Positions 14,424 through 23,610 of a stretch of 49,058 nt of DNA are shown here, in pieces. Origin of the DNA: a virus; IMG/VR virus record IMGVR_UViG_3300006845_000023, positions 1 through 49,058 of that record; one strand, written 5' to 3'. Position 1 is the stretch's first letter. Every line of letters starts with the position of its first letter. Under the pieces are notes generated by a model. It saw only the letters and a list, made by a program, of their open reading frames with translations, was not told the origin of the DNA and searched no databases. The position numbers and the translations under genes were made by a program.

Positions 14424-14639
14424 ATGTCAGCCACAGTTACGCTCACCGGGACTGCTGGAGCTGGACTGACCGTAACTGCACAACAATTTACTGGTGTCGA
14501 ATGGTTCACCATCGACGCTGATAAAAATATGATTACTATGTATCGGAATGGCGTGATAATGTCACCCATTTCAATTGGTGCAGCTACCACAGTTACCGCT
14601 ACTAAAAGCGGAACTACGTGGACGCTGACAATCAGTTAA
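14424..14639 (+). CDS. small beta-rich protein, 71 aa, paralogue of the 1204 gene
   Basis: It is Thr/Ala/Gly/Val rich throughout. Its end (AATTVTATKSGTTWTLTIS) and N-terminus (MSATVTLTG) align with the 75-residue protein that opens the late operon, suggesting an ancient duplication whose copies lie 13 kb apart. It starts 2 nt after the preceding stop. Likely a minor virion protein; nothing more specific is visible. Confidence 0.7.
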   Translation: MSATVTLTGTAGAGLTVTAQQFTGVEWFTIDADKNMITMYRNGVIMSPISIGAATTVTATKSGTTWTLTIS

Positions 14640-14660
14640 GGAATCACAGGAGGTGGAGGG

Positions 14661-14960
14661 ATGATTCCTGGATATGGTTCTAGTCGTCTAAAAGAAGAAT
14701 CAGTTGCATCCGCTGCAACTATTCAGATTAAATCTGACTTAACTCGTATTACTGGAACTACGAACATTGACAACATTCGTCATCCGCTCATTCAGAGTGG
14801 TCAGGGTGGATTGTTGATTTTCGTATACACTAATGGTGCTGGAGTAACAATCACTGCTGCCGGTAACGTAGCAGTGTTACAGGCACTTGCCACAAACAGA
14901 CTCTACGCATATTGTTGGAGCACACTTGCACAAAAGTGGATTCCACACGGCGTAGTTTAA
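14661..14960 (+). CDS. small beta-rich virion protein, 99 aa
   Basis: A strong AGGAGGTGGAGG site precedes the ATG. The sequence alternates strand-like segments (TIQIKSDLTRITGTTNIDNIRH, GLLIFVYTNGAGVTITAAGN) and ends with aromatic and Trp residues (YCWSTLAQKWIPHG). The SAATI motif and general plan are shared with the 102-residue protein at 14113. It is probably a decoration or fibre-base protein, made in quantity judging by the ribosome site. Confidence 0.7.
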   Translation: MIPGYGSSRLKEESVASAATIQIKSDLTRITGTTNIDNIRHPLIQSGQGGLLIFVYTNGAGVTITAAGNVAVLQALATNRLYAYCWSTLAQKWIPHGVV

Positions 14961-14989
14961 CTAGATGGGAGAAGGGTGGGGGATAAGGT

Positions 14990-15604
14990 GTGGCCCCCAC
15001 CAATTTTATGGATTATCCAGTATTACCATCTGACGTAGAAGAAATCAATCGCCAATTACGTGAGACGTATGGCATTGATACAGAATCTTCGCAGCCTATG
15101 TGGAGAGTTTCGTGGGCTGCTGACCAATATGAGATGAGGGTTGATGATGTAACTGCTAATGGTGTGCGGTTACTGTTCCCCGAACTCATGAAACTTCCAA
15201 AATATTCGTGGATTAAAGATATGTGGATACTTGAGAACCTTGTTCTCGTTCCCATACAACACGATAGTGAACTCGCGGGAGTTAAAAAGTCCTACGAGTG
15301 TATTTGGAAGTTCAAAGATAGATTTGAAAAACCTGTTAAACCTGAATTTTGGGCTTGTCAATTCGTTATTGACTTAGTTTTATCAGTAAAAACTCGCAAT
15401 CCCATGAATGTTCGTAAATATTACGACCCAGATGTGAGTTCTGACCCAAAAGAACAACTAGCAATCAACAAGAAGCGTATTGACGACCTTGTTGAACAAC
15501 TATTCGGAGACGAATCCGACTTAATGATGCGAACTGTTACTGGTGAGGCAGTAATTGTGCCTCGAAATTACGAAAAATCTGATACTATGGGAGACAAAAC
15601 CTAA
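14990..15604 (+). CDS. hypothetical virion-region protein, 204 aa
   Basis: The GTG at 14990 follows a GGGGGATAAGG site; an in-frame ATG at 15008 is the alternative. The protein is soluble and mixed alpha/beta, with many Trp residues (WRVSWAADQYEMRVDD, WIKDMWILENLVLV) and an acidic C-terminus. It sits between head and connector genes and overlaps the next start by 1 nt (TAATG). I do not recognise the family. A head-completion or connector-accessory role is inferred from position. Confidence 0.7.
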   Translation: MAPTNFMDYPVLPSDVEEINRQLRETYGIDTESSQPMWRVSWAADQYEMRVDDVTANGVRLLFPELMKLPKYSWIKDMWILENLVLVPIQHDSELAGVKKSYECIWKFKDRFEKPVKPEFWACQFVIDLVLSVKTRNPMNVRKYYDPDVSSDPKEQLAINKKRIDDLVEQLFGDESDLMMRTVTGEAVIVPRNYEKSDTMGDKT

Positions 15605-16317
15605 TGCCAGCAGGATTTCATTTTGATTTCAGGGAGTTGCGCCGTAGAACGGTAAAACAACCTGTAAATCCTATGGATAGAGCCACAATTGTGAGCATCT
15701 ATCCAAGACTCATCGAAGAACGGAAATACACTATCGAACCGGGACTATTTGTAATTCCTCCTGGGAGTTATGATAAGCCCGCGGTTTGCGTAGTGGGGCC
15801 ATCCTCGTGGTGGAGAGAAATTGACGAGGAAATGCCACTACTTGAAATTCCTGTCTCCTCGATTCAGATTGCCGAATCAGTAGTCAGGGATTATTCAAAT
15901 GGATTGTTCATGTTTACTCCTGAACAGTCCGCTCCCGGTCTTTTCTATACTCCGGGAGAACATACTTCTGAATCAATCAAGGAAAAGTTCAAGACACAGC
16001 TCGATAAGGCTCTCAGACTACAGAGAAAGTGGTATGAGAATCTTATTAATGCTGCTGATGCTCTGTGGGCACGCTCACAGGGAAATCCCTTGACTATTTC
16101 TGAAGATAGCAGACTTGCTGCTCGTGAAATGGGAGTAGCAGGAACGAAAGACTGGATGAAGTCCTTCGTTATGGTTAGCATGGTTCGTTGTAAGGCTTGC
16201 GGAAGCCTCAAGAACCCTGACTTCCCAATTTGTGCAACTTGTCATTTCCCCGATCCTGACCATCCAATGACTAAGAAGTTGTTGGAAATGAAACAGGGTC
16301 TACCGAAACAGGCATAA
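15604..16317 (+). CDS. hypothetical protein with C-terminal zinc ribbon, 237 aa
   Basis: The first ~110 residues are beta-rich, with PGLFVIPPGSYDKPAVCVVGPSSWW. Residues ~125-180 are helical (LDKALRLQRKWYENLINAADALW). The C-terminus carries CKAC-x11-CATC (residues ~198-216), a four-Cys zinc ribbon. It lies between head and adaptor genes, translationally coupled on both sides (1-nt overlap upstream, 1-nt gap downstream). Zinc ribbons are unusual in head-tail connector clusters. No family is recognised; a virion assembly role is likely. Confidence 0.7.
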   Translation: MPAGFHFDFRELRRRTVKQPVNPMDRATIVSIYPRLIEERKYTIEPGLFVIPPGSYDKPAVCVVGPSSWWREIDEEMPLLEIPVSSIQIAESVVRDYSNGLFMFTPEQSAPGLFYTPGEHTSESIKEKFKTQLDKALRLQRKWYENLINAADALWARSQGNPLTISEDSRLAAREMGVAGTKDWMKSFVMVSMVRCKACGSLKNPDFPICATCHFPDPDHPMTKKLLEMKQGLPKQA

Positions 16318-16318
16318 C

Positions 16319-17020
16319 ATGGCTACTGTAGACCTTCTGGCGGGAACTGTTATGGACAAGGCGGCGTCCTTAATGAACGATTCCGCCAGAACGGTCTACA
16401 CCTATGCTGCACAAATTCCTTACCTTAATCTCGCACTACAGGAGTTACAAGAACAGTTTGAACTCCACTCCTTGCCTGTTACCGAACAGGTTTCCGCGGT
16501 TATCAATATGCCTGCTGGTGCAACTACAATTGTTTTCAACGGAGTTGGAGTCCCTACCCTTCCGTCTGATTTGATAGAGCCTCAGCAATTATGGGAACGA
16601 AATGAAGGTATTGACCCCTTCATTCCCATGACTAAACGTGACTATCTTCCCCATAATCTTGAGGGAACTTCAATCAGTCAGTTTATCTATTATGTATGGC
16701 AATCTAATCAAATCAAGGTATTACCTTGCACTGGTGACAACGACATCAAAATCGATTACATTAAGCAACTTTTCCAACCTGTAGTGAATGAATTCTCATT
16801 CATCAATGTAATCAATGCTGCTACTTTCCTCGAATATCGAACAGCAGGTTTACTTGCTGAGTTCATTGAGCGGAATATTACTTCCGCGAACGCCTTAAAT
16901 GCTTATGCTGTTCTAGGTATGGACCGTGCTCTTGGTATTAGCTCGAAAGGTAAGCAAAATATCATGACACGTCGTCGTCCGTTTAGAGCAGGTTATAAGC
17001 GTGGAGGTTGGGTAACTTAA
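16319..17020 (+). CDS. head-tail adaptor, gp4-like, 233 aa
   Basis: Residues 16-45 (ASLMNDSARTVYTYAAQIPYLNLALQEL) are the characteristic N-terminal helices of P22 gp4-like or gp6-type connectors, which dock under the portal. A beta-hairpin-rich part follows (INMPAGATTIVFNGVGVPTLPSDLIEPQQLWERN), then a helical C-terminal region (EYRTAGLLAEFIERNITSANALNAYA). It ends with a basic tail (RRRPFRAGYKRGG). It directly precedes the tail-nozzle gene, as in P22-like phages. Confidence 0.75.
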   Translation: MATVDLLAGTVMDKAASLMNDSARTVYTYAAQIPYLNLALQELQEQFELHSLPVTEQVSAVINMPAGATTIVFNGVGVPTLPSDLIEPQQLWERNEGIDPFIPMTKRDYLPHNLEGTSISQFIYYVWQSNQIKVLPCTGDNDIKIDYIKQLFQPVVNEFSFINVINAATFLEYRTAGLLAEFIERNITSANALNAYAVLGMDRALGISSKGKQNIMTRRRPFRAGYKRGGWVT

Positions 17021-17023
17021 TCA

Positions 17024-17042
17024 TTATGCTGGGAACGCATAA
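17024..17042 (+). other. stem-loop before the tail-nozzle gene
   Basis: TTATGC (17024-17029) pairs perfectly with GCATAA (17037-17042) over a 7-nt loop. It lies in the 62-nt gap between adaptor and nozzle genes, the widest gap in this part of the late operon. No T-run follows, so termination is unlikely; an RNA processing or stability role is possible. Confidence 0.35.
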
Positions 17043-17082
17043 CTGCCCCGGTTGGCGGTAGTGATAAAGGTTATCCAACGCT

Positions 17083-18582
17083 ATGAGAGACCATCAGCCT
17101 ATTACACTCGAACAGTTCAACGGACTCTATGCGCGTGGCGACATAGAGGAAACACCGATGGACCATTTCTCTGAGTGTAATAATCTTCAATTTGTTGGTG
17201 GTCAGGGGTTTGCTACAAGAGATGGAATAGGTAGACACCAGAATATTGGCTCACCTCTGTCCAATATTCTGAGAATGTATAACTATCCCACTACTGATAA
17301 ACAGACTATTCTTGTCTTAACTGCTGGCGGAACTATCTACCACGTTGTAGATTCAACTACAATGTTTGGTCCTATTCTTACTATTCCTAATATGACTGAT
17401 TTTGGGTTCTGTCCATACGCTGGCCGTGCCTATATTACTCCATTTACTACTGAACTAATAGGAGGTCTAAATCGTGAACGTGGACTTCAAAATGAGTTTG
17501 TTTACGTGTATAAAGGTGATGGAACCTCAGCACGTAAAATTGCAGGTAATAAACCCACTGTCAACATTACACCAACGAATGGTGGTGCTGGTTTTACTGA
17601 CGCTGGTGTGCATATATTCGGTTATGTCTATGAGACTGATACTGGATATCTTACGGCACCCGGAGGGCTTGTCGCACACACTACCACTGCTTTACAAGCT
17701 GTTGATTTTTCAACTGTTGCAAATTCTCCTGATACATTTGTTGTTAAGAAGCATTTAGTTGCTTCTAAGGTAATTCAATCCTATAACGGTGACGTTAATG
17801 GATACCAACTATTCTTTATCCCCGGAGCTACGATTCCTAATAATACTGTCACTATTCTTAATAACATCAGCTTTTTTGATGCAGATTTACTTCTTGACGC
17901 GAGCCATCTCCTCGACAACTTTGCGGAAGTCAAAGCTGGAGTTAATCTTACTACTTATCACAATAGGATGTGTTTATGCACTGAGTATGACAATATATCT
18001 CTTGTTAGGGTAAGTGCCGTAGGAGAACCCGAGGCATTTAATCAGATAGATGGTCTACTACTTGTTCCTCCTGACGGCAATCCTGTCACTAATATGGCTG
18101 AGCTTAGAGACGTATTTTACGTTACGAAGCGAAACAAAACTGTGTCATTCGTGGATAATGGAGATGCTCCGACTACTTGGCCCCTTACTATTATCGATAA
18201 CGCTATGGGGACTGGTGTTCATGGCATTGCGACAGTTGTGGATGCTGGTGCAGCGAATGTGGACTACCTCATCATAGCTTGCTATGTAGGTATGGCTATT
18301 TTTAATGGTAGATACATTCTACCTGAACTAAGTTGGAAAATATCTGACCTTTGGAGTGAACAAACTTTCAAGACTGATAACCGAAGAATTCAAATTGTAA
18401 ATGACTCTGTAGGACAGAGAATCTACATGGTCAAAACTGATAGAAGTATTCTATTTGCTGATTATTCAAATGGATTGGACCCAAAGAAGATTCGTTGGTG
18501 TCCTTGGTCTTTTGATACGAATATCAATACGCTTTGTCTCATAAACATCAGTGAACTCCTTCTAGGCGCAGACCAGGTGTAG
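17083..18582 (+). CDS. tail nozzle / DNA stabilisation protein, gp10-like, 499 aa
   Basis: This probably forms the lower tail tube of a short-tailed phage. Length and plan match P22 gp10 (packaged-DNA stabilisation): an N-terminus with QFNGLYARGDIEETPMDHFSECNNLQF, repeated beta segments of propeller type, and a C-terminal DRSILFADYSNGLDPKKIRWCPW. The motif EPEAFNQIDGLLLVPPDGNPVTNMAELRDVFYVTKR is typical of phage nozzle proteins. It follows the gp4-like adaptor and precedes tail fibre genes. The ribosome site AAAGG is rather distant from the ATG. Confidence 0.8.
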   Translation: MRDHQPITLEQFNGLYARGDIEETPMDHFSECNNLQFVGGQGFATRDGIGRHQNIGSPLSNILRMYNYPTTDKQTILVLTAGGTIYHVVDSTTMFGPILTIPNMTDFGFCPYAGRAYITPFTTELIGGLNRERGLQNEFVYVYKGDGTSARKIAGNKPTVNITPTNGGAGFTDAGVHIFGYVYETDTGYLTAPGGLVAHTTTALQAVDFSTVANSPDTFVVKKHLVASKVIQSYNGDVNGYQLFFIPGATIPNNTVTILNNISFFDADLLLDASHLLDNFAEVKAGVNLTTYHNRMCLCTEYDNISLVRVSAVGEPEAFNQIDGLLLVPPDGNPVTNMAELRDVFYVTKRNKTVSFVDNGDAPTTWPLTIIDNAMGTGVHGIATVVDAGAANVDYLIIACYVGMAIFNGRYILPELSWKISDLWSEQTFKTDNRRIQIVNDSVGQRIYMVKTDRSILFADYSNGLDPKKIRWCPWSFDTNINTLCLINISELLLGADQV

Positions 18583-18583
18583 A

Positions 18584-18991
18584 ATGCCATTAAAAGTGCC
18601 CAATGCATTGGAAGTCGAGGTTATCACTAGCCTTTTGACTCCTGCTTTGACCATGAGACTTTATGGCAATGACAAAACTCCTGCTGATGGAGATGTTGCT
18701 GCCAATTACACTGAAATATCTGGTGGTAATTACACCAGTAGGCCACTTTTATTTGCAAGTTGGACTATTACTCCCGGTGCTCCTTCTATTGCCTCGCGCG
18801 CCTTAGAACAGTGGCTTTTCAATGGTCCAGTCGCGGGGCCAAATACAATCTATGGCTATTTTGTAACTCGAAATAGTGATGGAAAACTAATGTGGGCTGA
18901 AAGATTTCCTTCAGCAAATGTTCCTTTTGGACCTGTTAATGGTTCAAAAATCGTTGTTTTGCCGAGATTCTCAGCGGAGAGTCAATTCTAA
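18584..18991 (+). CDS. hypothetical tail-associated protein, 135 aa
   Basis: It is beta-rich with many aromatic and Pro residues (LLTPALTMRLYGNDKTPADGD, FASWTITPGAPSIASRALEQWLFNGP). Similar short proteins that begin with PLKVPNALEVE-type sequences accompany tail fibres in environmental phages and probably form part of the fibre or its base. It lies 1 nt after the nozzle gene and overlaps the large fibre gene by 1 nt (TAATG), implying coupled expression with it. Confidence 0.7.
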   Translation: MPLKVPNALEVEVITSLLTPALTMRLYGNDKTPADGDVAANYTEISGGNYTSRPLLFASWTITPGAPSIASRALEQWLFNGPVAGPNTIYGYFVTRNSDGKLMWAERFPSANVPFGPVNGSKIVVLPRFSAESQF

Positions 18992-21852
18992 TGGCTTATA
19001 CAGCATATGCGAGTTACTCTATCTGGTTTACGGACCGGGATGAGTATGATTTTGCCATTGCTGCGGTTGGTGGAAATAATGTAACTGGTGGAGTGTTTGT
19101 TGGTTCTCCACTACAAGCTGCTGCATTCTTTGATATACCTTTTCCTGGTCCTGCTTATGGAGAGGGTCCAAAAGGTTTCATTTTCTACTTTCCCTATACT
19201 CCGGGTGCTCAAATCATGCATCCGGGACCATCTGGAATTTTTCTAAATGAAGGTATAGCATCTTATAATGTTCCTGGTCAGCCTGCTAATCCTCCGATTA
19301 TTGGGCAAGGCCAGAGCATGACTCTATTATGGGCTGGCGGCATCATTATGGCTAATGGTGTCGTGGAAGATTCTGATGACCCTACTCCAATACCCCGCAG
19401 AAGGTGGATTGGCGGTATTCAGAATACACCCTTAATGGAAGGTGCTAATTCCTTTGCTGCGGGTGAAGGAACTGGCTGTAGAGTATCTAATCGTGTAATG
19501 GATGGATTAGGTATTCCGGTCAGGGGTGCAACTAGTTCTAACTGGGTTCGTAGAAATGATGAATACATTGCAGGTTTTACTACTAGAACTTCCTGGGAAA
19601 GATTCTATTTTAAGCCTAGAGTCGTAGGAACAGGAGATAATGCCTTCTGGGTATGTGGAGGCAATGTCTCCAGTCAGGCAGGGGCTAGACTATATTTCAG
19701 AAATACTGGAGTAATTCAAGCTAATAATAGAAGCAATATTGGTAATGAAACATTAATTGGTGCCACTACAGTTCTGGCTCTGAATCAATGGTATCTTATT
19801 GATATCCTTCTCAAATATTCTGCTGGTGGAGCAGATGATGGAAGATTCAGACTATACATTAATCATGTATTAGTAATAGACCAAGTAATTTCGGATGGTA
19901 ATGGTCTTGACCAAGGGCCACAATTCCATGCACATAGTGAACTTGGGAGGAATAATTCTCCAGGTGATAATACAGTTGAATATGACCTCTGTGACTGGAT
20001 GTCTGCAGATGTTCCTAATAAACTAGGAGTAGAATCACTCGATAGTATTGATTGGCATTTGGGCAGTCATATGATTGCTCATTATTGCACTTCTGTATCT
20101 GCACCTAATTTTACTCCGGCTGGTGCAGGATTATTGATTAACCAAGGCAGACTAGGTTCACCTCTTTCAGTAAACTCGGTTCTTAACTCTACTACTGCAA
20201 ATGCCACTATTACCGGCACTACAGACCTACGAGATATAGATAGTGGTGTTCAGCCTAATGGTGTAGGACTAGCCATTGGACCTGTAGCTGCCATTGTCGG
20301 TGTGCGAAGTTCTAATTCACTTAATACAGATGGTCAATTAGGCTATTCATTCGCTGGTGGTGGCTTTGTTATGGCTACCATCAATGAAACTAGTACTGGT
20401 GCAGCCTTTACTGTAATGTATAATCCTTCTGGGATGATACTGCCTACTCCTCTTAATCCATTTCTTATTAGATATCAGAAATCTAATGATGCTGCTAATG
20501 CTGCCGTTGCTGGCTTGGTAGTAGTGGTAGAATACATTGGAGTTTGGGGACCAGAAGATAATGAAGATGTAGTTCTACAATTCCCTCAAGATTTCGTTCA
20601 TAATGCTAGGTCTGCTAACACATTTTGGGGACTTGCGGGTAGGGTTCCTGATGCGCCAGTTTACGCAGTTGGTGGAACATATGTAGGTAATGGGACGGCA
20701 CAGACAATTAATTTGCCTGCTCCATGCCATTACTTAACCATACGACCACTTACAGGTGGCACAACTGGTATGAACTGGTTTGGCGCTGGTGTTAATGGTC
20801 ATCCAGGAGTAGCAGAAAGAATAATTCCTAATTTTCCTGCGATGGTATATACGGACCCTGTAACTGGTCAGACTTCTTTTACAGTTACAGGAACTAACGC
20901 AGAAAATAATGCTAGTGGTGTAACTTTTCAATATATTGCTTTCTGTGACCCAGGAATGCGATTCAACTATTGTGGTGCCTATAACATCAATCCAACAGGT
21001 CAAGTTGGACCTAGAACTCAATTACTCGCGGATACCTCATTTTTGCCTGAATGGGGATTCGTTCAAGGTGAAGAACTATCCACATCCAACGTAGTTGAAT
21101 TCATGGCTAAAGGACCAGGTAATACTGGTAGCGTAGGCCAAGAAATGGATGGTGGATTACGTAATAACTTTGGAACTTTCGGAGTTGGTGTCTTTAGTCC
21201 ATCAACTGATGCTTTCCATTCAACTAACTCGCAAACTAATTATTCATTGTGGCGTCAAAATGACCCGAATTGCGGATTTACTATGCTTCAAATCGGCACC
21301 TATATAGGTAATGGTGCTGGTGGAAATCGTGTAATTACCTATCCAGTCGTAACTGGAAGATTTCCACTATTTGTTATTGTTCAACCTGTTAGTGCGTCAC
21401 CCGCGTTTTTCCGTGACCCATCGCATACAGGGGCAAATAGTGCTCAATTTGGCACTTTAGGCAATTCTACTACTGCTATTACTGCTGGTGCAATTGATTC
21501 ATTTAGTGTTGGAACCACTTTAAATGTAAACGGAGTAGTTTACAACTATTTTGTCATTCTTGGTAGTGCAACTTCATGGGCGAATGGAGAGTTCTTTCCG
21601 CCTAACTGTTTGCCACCTGAAACTCCTTGGGTTGACCCCCCACTAGACCCACCAGAAATAGCTGTTTTAGCTAATGGTGGATTAAATTTCAATGGACAAG
21701 TTGCATTCACTCTTTTGAAGGATGTAACTGGTATTTATACTCTAGTTCCGGGTAAAACTGACGATACTCTCTATGATAGGCAAACTGGTCAACCTAGCGT
21801 AGATAGAAAGATTCCTGACCCAACTTTCAAGACAGGATATATCGGTGGCTAA
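18991..21852 (+). CDS. large tail fibre / receptor-binding protein, 953 aa
   Basis: This is probably the main host-recognition protein. Residues ~155-345 resemble a LamG/concanavalin-like lectin fold (SWERFYFKPRVVG, FRLYINHVLVIDQVISDGNGLDQGPQF). Two related beta modules follow: GGTYVGNGTAQTINLPAPCHYLTIRP at ~561-650 and GTYIGNGAGGNRVITYPVVTGRFPLFVIVQP at ~769-858, an internal duplication. The C-terminus is Pro-rich. It is flanked by small tail genes and overlaps the next gene by 8 nt. The fold assignments are by pattern only. Confidence 0.7.
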   Translation: MAYTAYASYSIWFTDRDEYDFAIAAVGGNNVTGGVFVGSPLQAAAFFDIPFPGPAYGEGPKGFIFYFPYTPGAQIMHPGPSGIFLNEGIASYNVPGQPANPPIIGQGQSMTLLWAGGIIMANGVVEDSDDPTPIPRRRWIGGIQNTPLMEGANSFAAGEGTGCRVSNRVMDGLGIPVRGATSSNWVRRNDEYIAGFTTRTSWERFYFKPRVVGTGDNAFWVCGGNVSSQAGARLYFRNTGVIQANNRSNIGNETLIGATTVLALNQWYLIDILLKYSAGGADDGRFRLYINHVLVIDQVISDGNGLDQGPQFHAHSELGRNNSPGDNTVEYDLCDWMSADVPNKLGVESLDSIDWHLGSHMIAHYCTSVSAPNFTPAGAGLLINQGRLGSPLSVNSVLNSTTANATITGTTDLRDIDSGVQPNGVGLAIGPVAAIVGVRSSNSLNTDGQLGYSFAGGGFVMATINETSTGAAFTVMYNPSGMILPTPLNPFLIRYQKSNDAANAAVAGLVVVVEYIGVWGPEDNEDVVLQFPQDFVHNARSANTFWGLAGRVPDAPVYAVGGTYVGNGTAQTINLPAPCHYLTIRPLTGGTTGMNWFGAGVNGHPGVAERIIPNFPAMVYTDPVTGQTSFTVTGTNAENNASGVTFQYIAFCDPGMRFNYCGAYNINPTGQVGPRTQLLADTSFLPEWGFVQGEELSTSNVVEFMAKGPGNTGSVGQEMDGGLRNNFGTFGVGVFSPSTDAFHSTNSQTNYSLWRQNDPNCGFTMLQIGTYIGNGAGGNRVITYPVVTGRFPLFVIVQPVSASPAFFRDPSHTGANSAQFGTLGNSTTAITAGAIDSFSVGTTLNVNGVVYNYFVILGSATSWANGEFFPPNCLPPETPWVDPPLDPPEIAVLANGGLNFNGQVAFTLLKDVTGIYTLVPGKTDDTLYDRQTGQPSVDRKIPDPTFKTGYIGG

Positions 21853-22132
21853 GGGTGGAGGGGAGAATGAATATCATGTAGTCTCAGTAAGACTACGTGT
21901 GACTGGTTCAGGTGTATTACATCTTGGACTACAAGATTTAGATAATATTCAAACTCAACCACTAGCCGATTTGACTCTAAATCCAACTACACGAATTGAA
22001 CCTACTAGATTGGCTAACTTTCAATCTCAAAGAATCCGTTTAACTGGATATACTGACGCAATTGACGAAACTTTTCATATTCGTCGAATCGTAATTTTCG
22101 CTAAGGCTGTTGCAATGGAGTATCCTGGCTAA
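21845..22132 (+). CDS. hypothetical fibre-associated beta protein, 95 aa
   Basis: The start is a GTG within the end of the large fibre gene. The protein is beta-rich with regular strands (EYHVVSVRLRVTGSGVLHLGLQDLD, RIRLTGYTDAIDETFHIRRIVIFAK), like a single carbohydrate-binding or jelly-roll-like module. It overlaps both neighbours by 8 and 1 nt, so it is probably co-translated with the fibre proteins. It may be an adaptor or tip domain; no family is recognised. Confidence 0.65.
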   Translation: MAKGGGENEYHVVSVRLRVTGSGVLHLGLQDLDNIQTQPLADLTLNPTTRIEPTRLANFQSQRIRLTGYTDAIDETFHIRRIVIFAKAVAMEYPG

Positions 22133-23346
22133 TGGCTGGTATGACACCAGAGGCCATAGACAGACTACATGCTAGTCTGCTTACATCAGGTATTCAACAA
22201 CAGAATAATGCTCTGTTCTTTGTAGTTGACCAATTAATAAATGCTGTAAGACAGGCATTAACTGGTGTTCAAATCATAACTGGTGGCGGAGGCGGTGGGG
22301 GTGGAATATTAGGTCAAACCTTCGCTACAGTTAATAATGACCAAGCTAGTTTACCTAATAGTAGACAATTATGGCCTGGTCAAGGCATTAATTTCAATAA
22401 TCAAGGTCAAAAACTAGTAATCGACGCGGTTTTGCCATTCATTATGGATGGACAAGATGGCGAAGATGGAATGTGGGGTCCACCAGGTATACAAGGTCCA
22501 ATTGGTCCTGCTGGTCCTTCTGGTTCTGGAAGCATGAGTGGATATGCTATTCCAGAAGGATATTTTGAATGTTGTGGTGAAGTAGTTCCATTACTTCCAA
22601 TTGATATAGCTCATTTATCTCTTAATGAAACTGTAACTGGTGCTTGGATATTTAATACTAGATTTGGTGCAAATACTGCATTAGATGTTCGACATAACAG
22701 TGGTCAAGCATCTATAAATGTTGTAACTGGAAGTGCATTAACTCCTGCATTAATATTCCTACAGTCACAAAATGGACAAGGACTATCTATTGCAAAACTT
22801 AATAATGCAGTCCAAGTTACACTAGGTAATGATTCAGGTATTTTTCAAATCATAACTGGTGGTGCAGGTGCATTACTTGGTGCTGATGGACTTCAATTTC
22901 CTGCAACACAAGTTGCATCATCTAATGCTAATTGTCTTGATGACTATGAAGAAGGTTCCTGGACTCCTGTAATAAGTGGAGATGGTGGAACTAGTGGACA
23001 AACCTATGGAACTCAGGTAGGTAGATACATTAAAGTTGGTAGACTTGTTGTATGTCCATATGAAGTTTCACTAACTGTTGAAGGAGTTATTACTGGAAAT
23101 GTTCAGATATCAGGACTACCTTTTACTGCTGAAGCTGCAACTACTAGACCTATTCATGCAATAGAATGGGGTAATACTGCAACTAATTGGGTATTTGTAG
23201 TTGGATTAACATTAGAAACTACTACCTTTTGTTACGTTCGCGGAGCACAAGCAGCCGCTGGCAATGCTGACTTAAATTTACTAGCTGCTGATATTGGTAA
23301 TAATACTTTCTTTCGTGGTTGTGTCGTTTATAGGTCAGATGCATAA
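22132..23346 (+). CDS. collagen-like tail fibre protein, 404 aa
   Basis: Residues 1-45 form a helical N-terminal anchor. A run of eight glycines lies at ~51-58, and a G-X-Y collagen-like stretch (GQDGEDGMWGPPGIQGPIGPAGPSG) at ~107-131 forms a trimeric stalk. The rest is beta-rich: a shaft (VTGAWIFNTRFGANTALDVRHNSGQ) and a C-terminal head (DDYEEGSWTPVISGDGGTSGQTY to the end), the latter common in phage fibre tips. The DNA is more AT-rich and uses more AAT/ACT/GGT codons than the head genes, hinting at horizontal acquisition of the fibre module. Confidence 0.75.
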   Translation: MAGMTPEAIDRLHASLLTSGIQQQNNALFFVVDQLINAVRQALTGVQIITGGGGGGGGILGQTFATVNNDQASLPNSRQLWPGQGINFNNQGQKLVIDAVLPFIMDGQDGEDGMWGPPGIQGPIGPAGPSGSGSMSGYAIPEGYFECCGEVVPLLPIDIAHLSLNETVTGAWIFNTRFGANTALDVRHNSGQASINVVTGSALTPALIFLQSQNGQGLSIAKLNNAVQVTLGNDSGIFQIITGGAGALLGADGLQFPATQVASSNANCLDDYEEGSWTPVISGDGGTSGQTYGTQVGRYIKVGRLVVCPYEVSLTVEGVITGNVQISGLPFTAEAATTRPIHAIEWGNTATNWVFVVGLTLETTTFCYVRGAQAAAGNADLNLLAADIGNNTFFRGCVVYRSDA

Positions 23347-23609
23347 TGATTACAGAACGTCCTGCTCTTGGCGTAATTACAATTCTTGAAGATGGTCAAA
23401 TACAGCTTCGAGAAGATATTGTTATTGAACGAGATGGTGTTGAAATCAATAGATTACATCATCGTCGTGTTCTTGAACCAAGTTCTACTCATACAGAAAC
23501 TGAACCTCGACTAGTTAGAATTATTGGTGCGGTGTGGACTACGGAAGTAATCACTGAATTTAGAAGAAGGCGTCAAGCACTACTAGATTCAGTTAATACC
23601 AGGAGATAA
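23346..23609 (+). CDS. hypothetical protein, 87 aa
   Basis: This short acidic/basic mixed protein (TILEDGQIQLREDIVIERDGVEINRLHHRRVLEP) ends in an Arg-rich helix (EFRRRRQALLDSVNTRR). Similar short proteins that begin by describing an 'ERPALG..' segment follow tail fibre genes in other environmental phages, possibly as fibre chaperones. It overlaps the fibre stop by 1 nt (TAATG). Function unknown. Confidence 0.65.
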   Translation: MITERPALGVITILEDGQIQLREDIVIERDGVEINRLHHRRVLEPSSTHTETEPRLVRIIGAVWTTEVITEFRRRRQALLDSVNTRR

Positions 23610-23610
23610 A

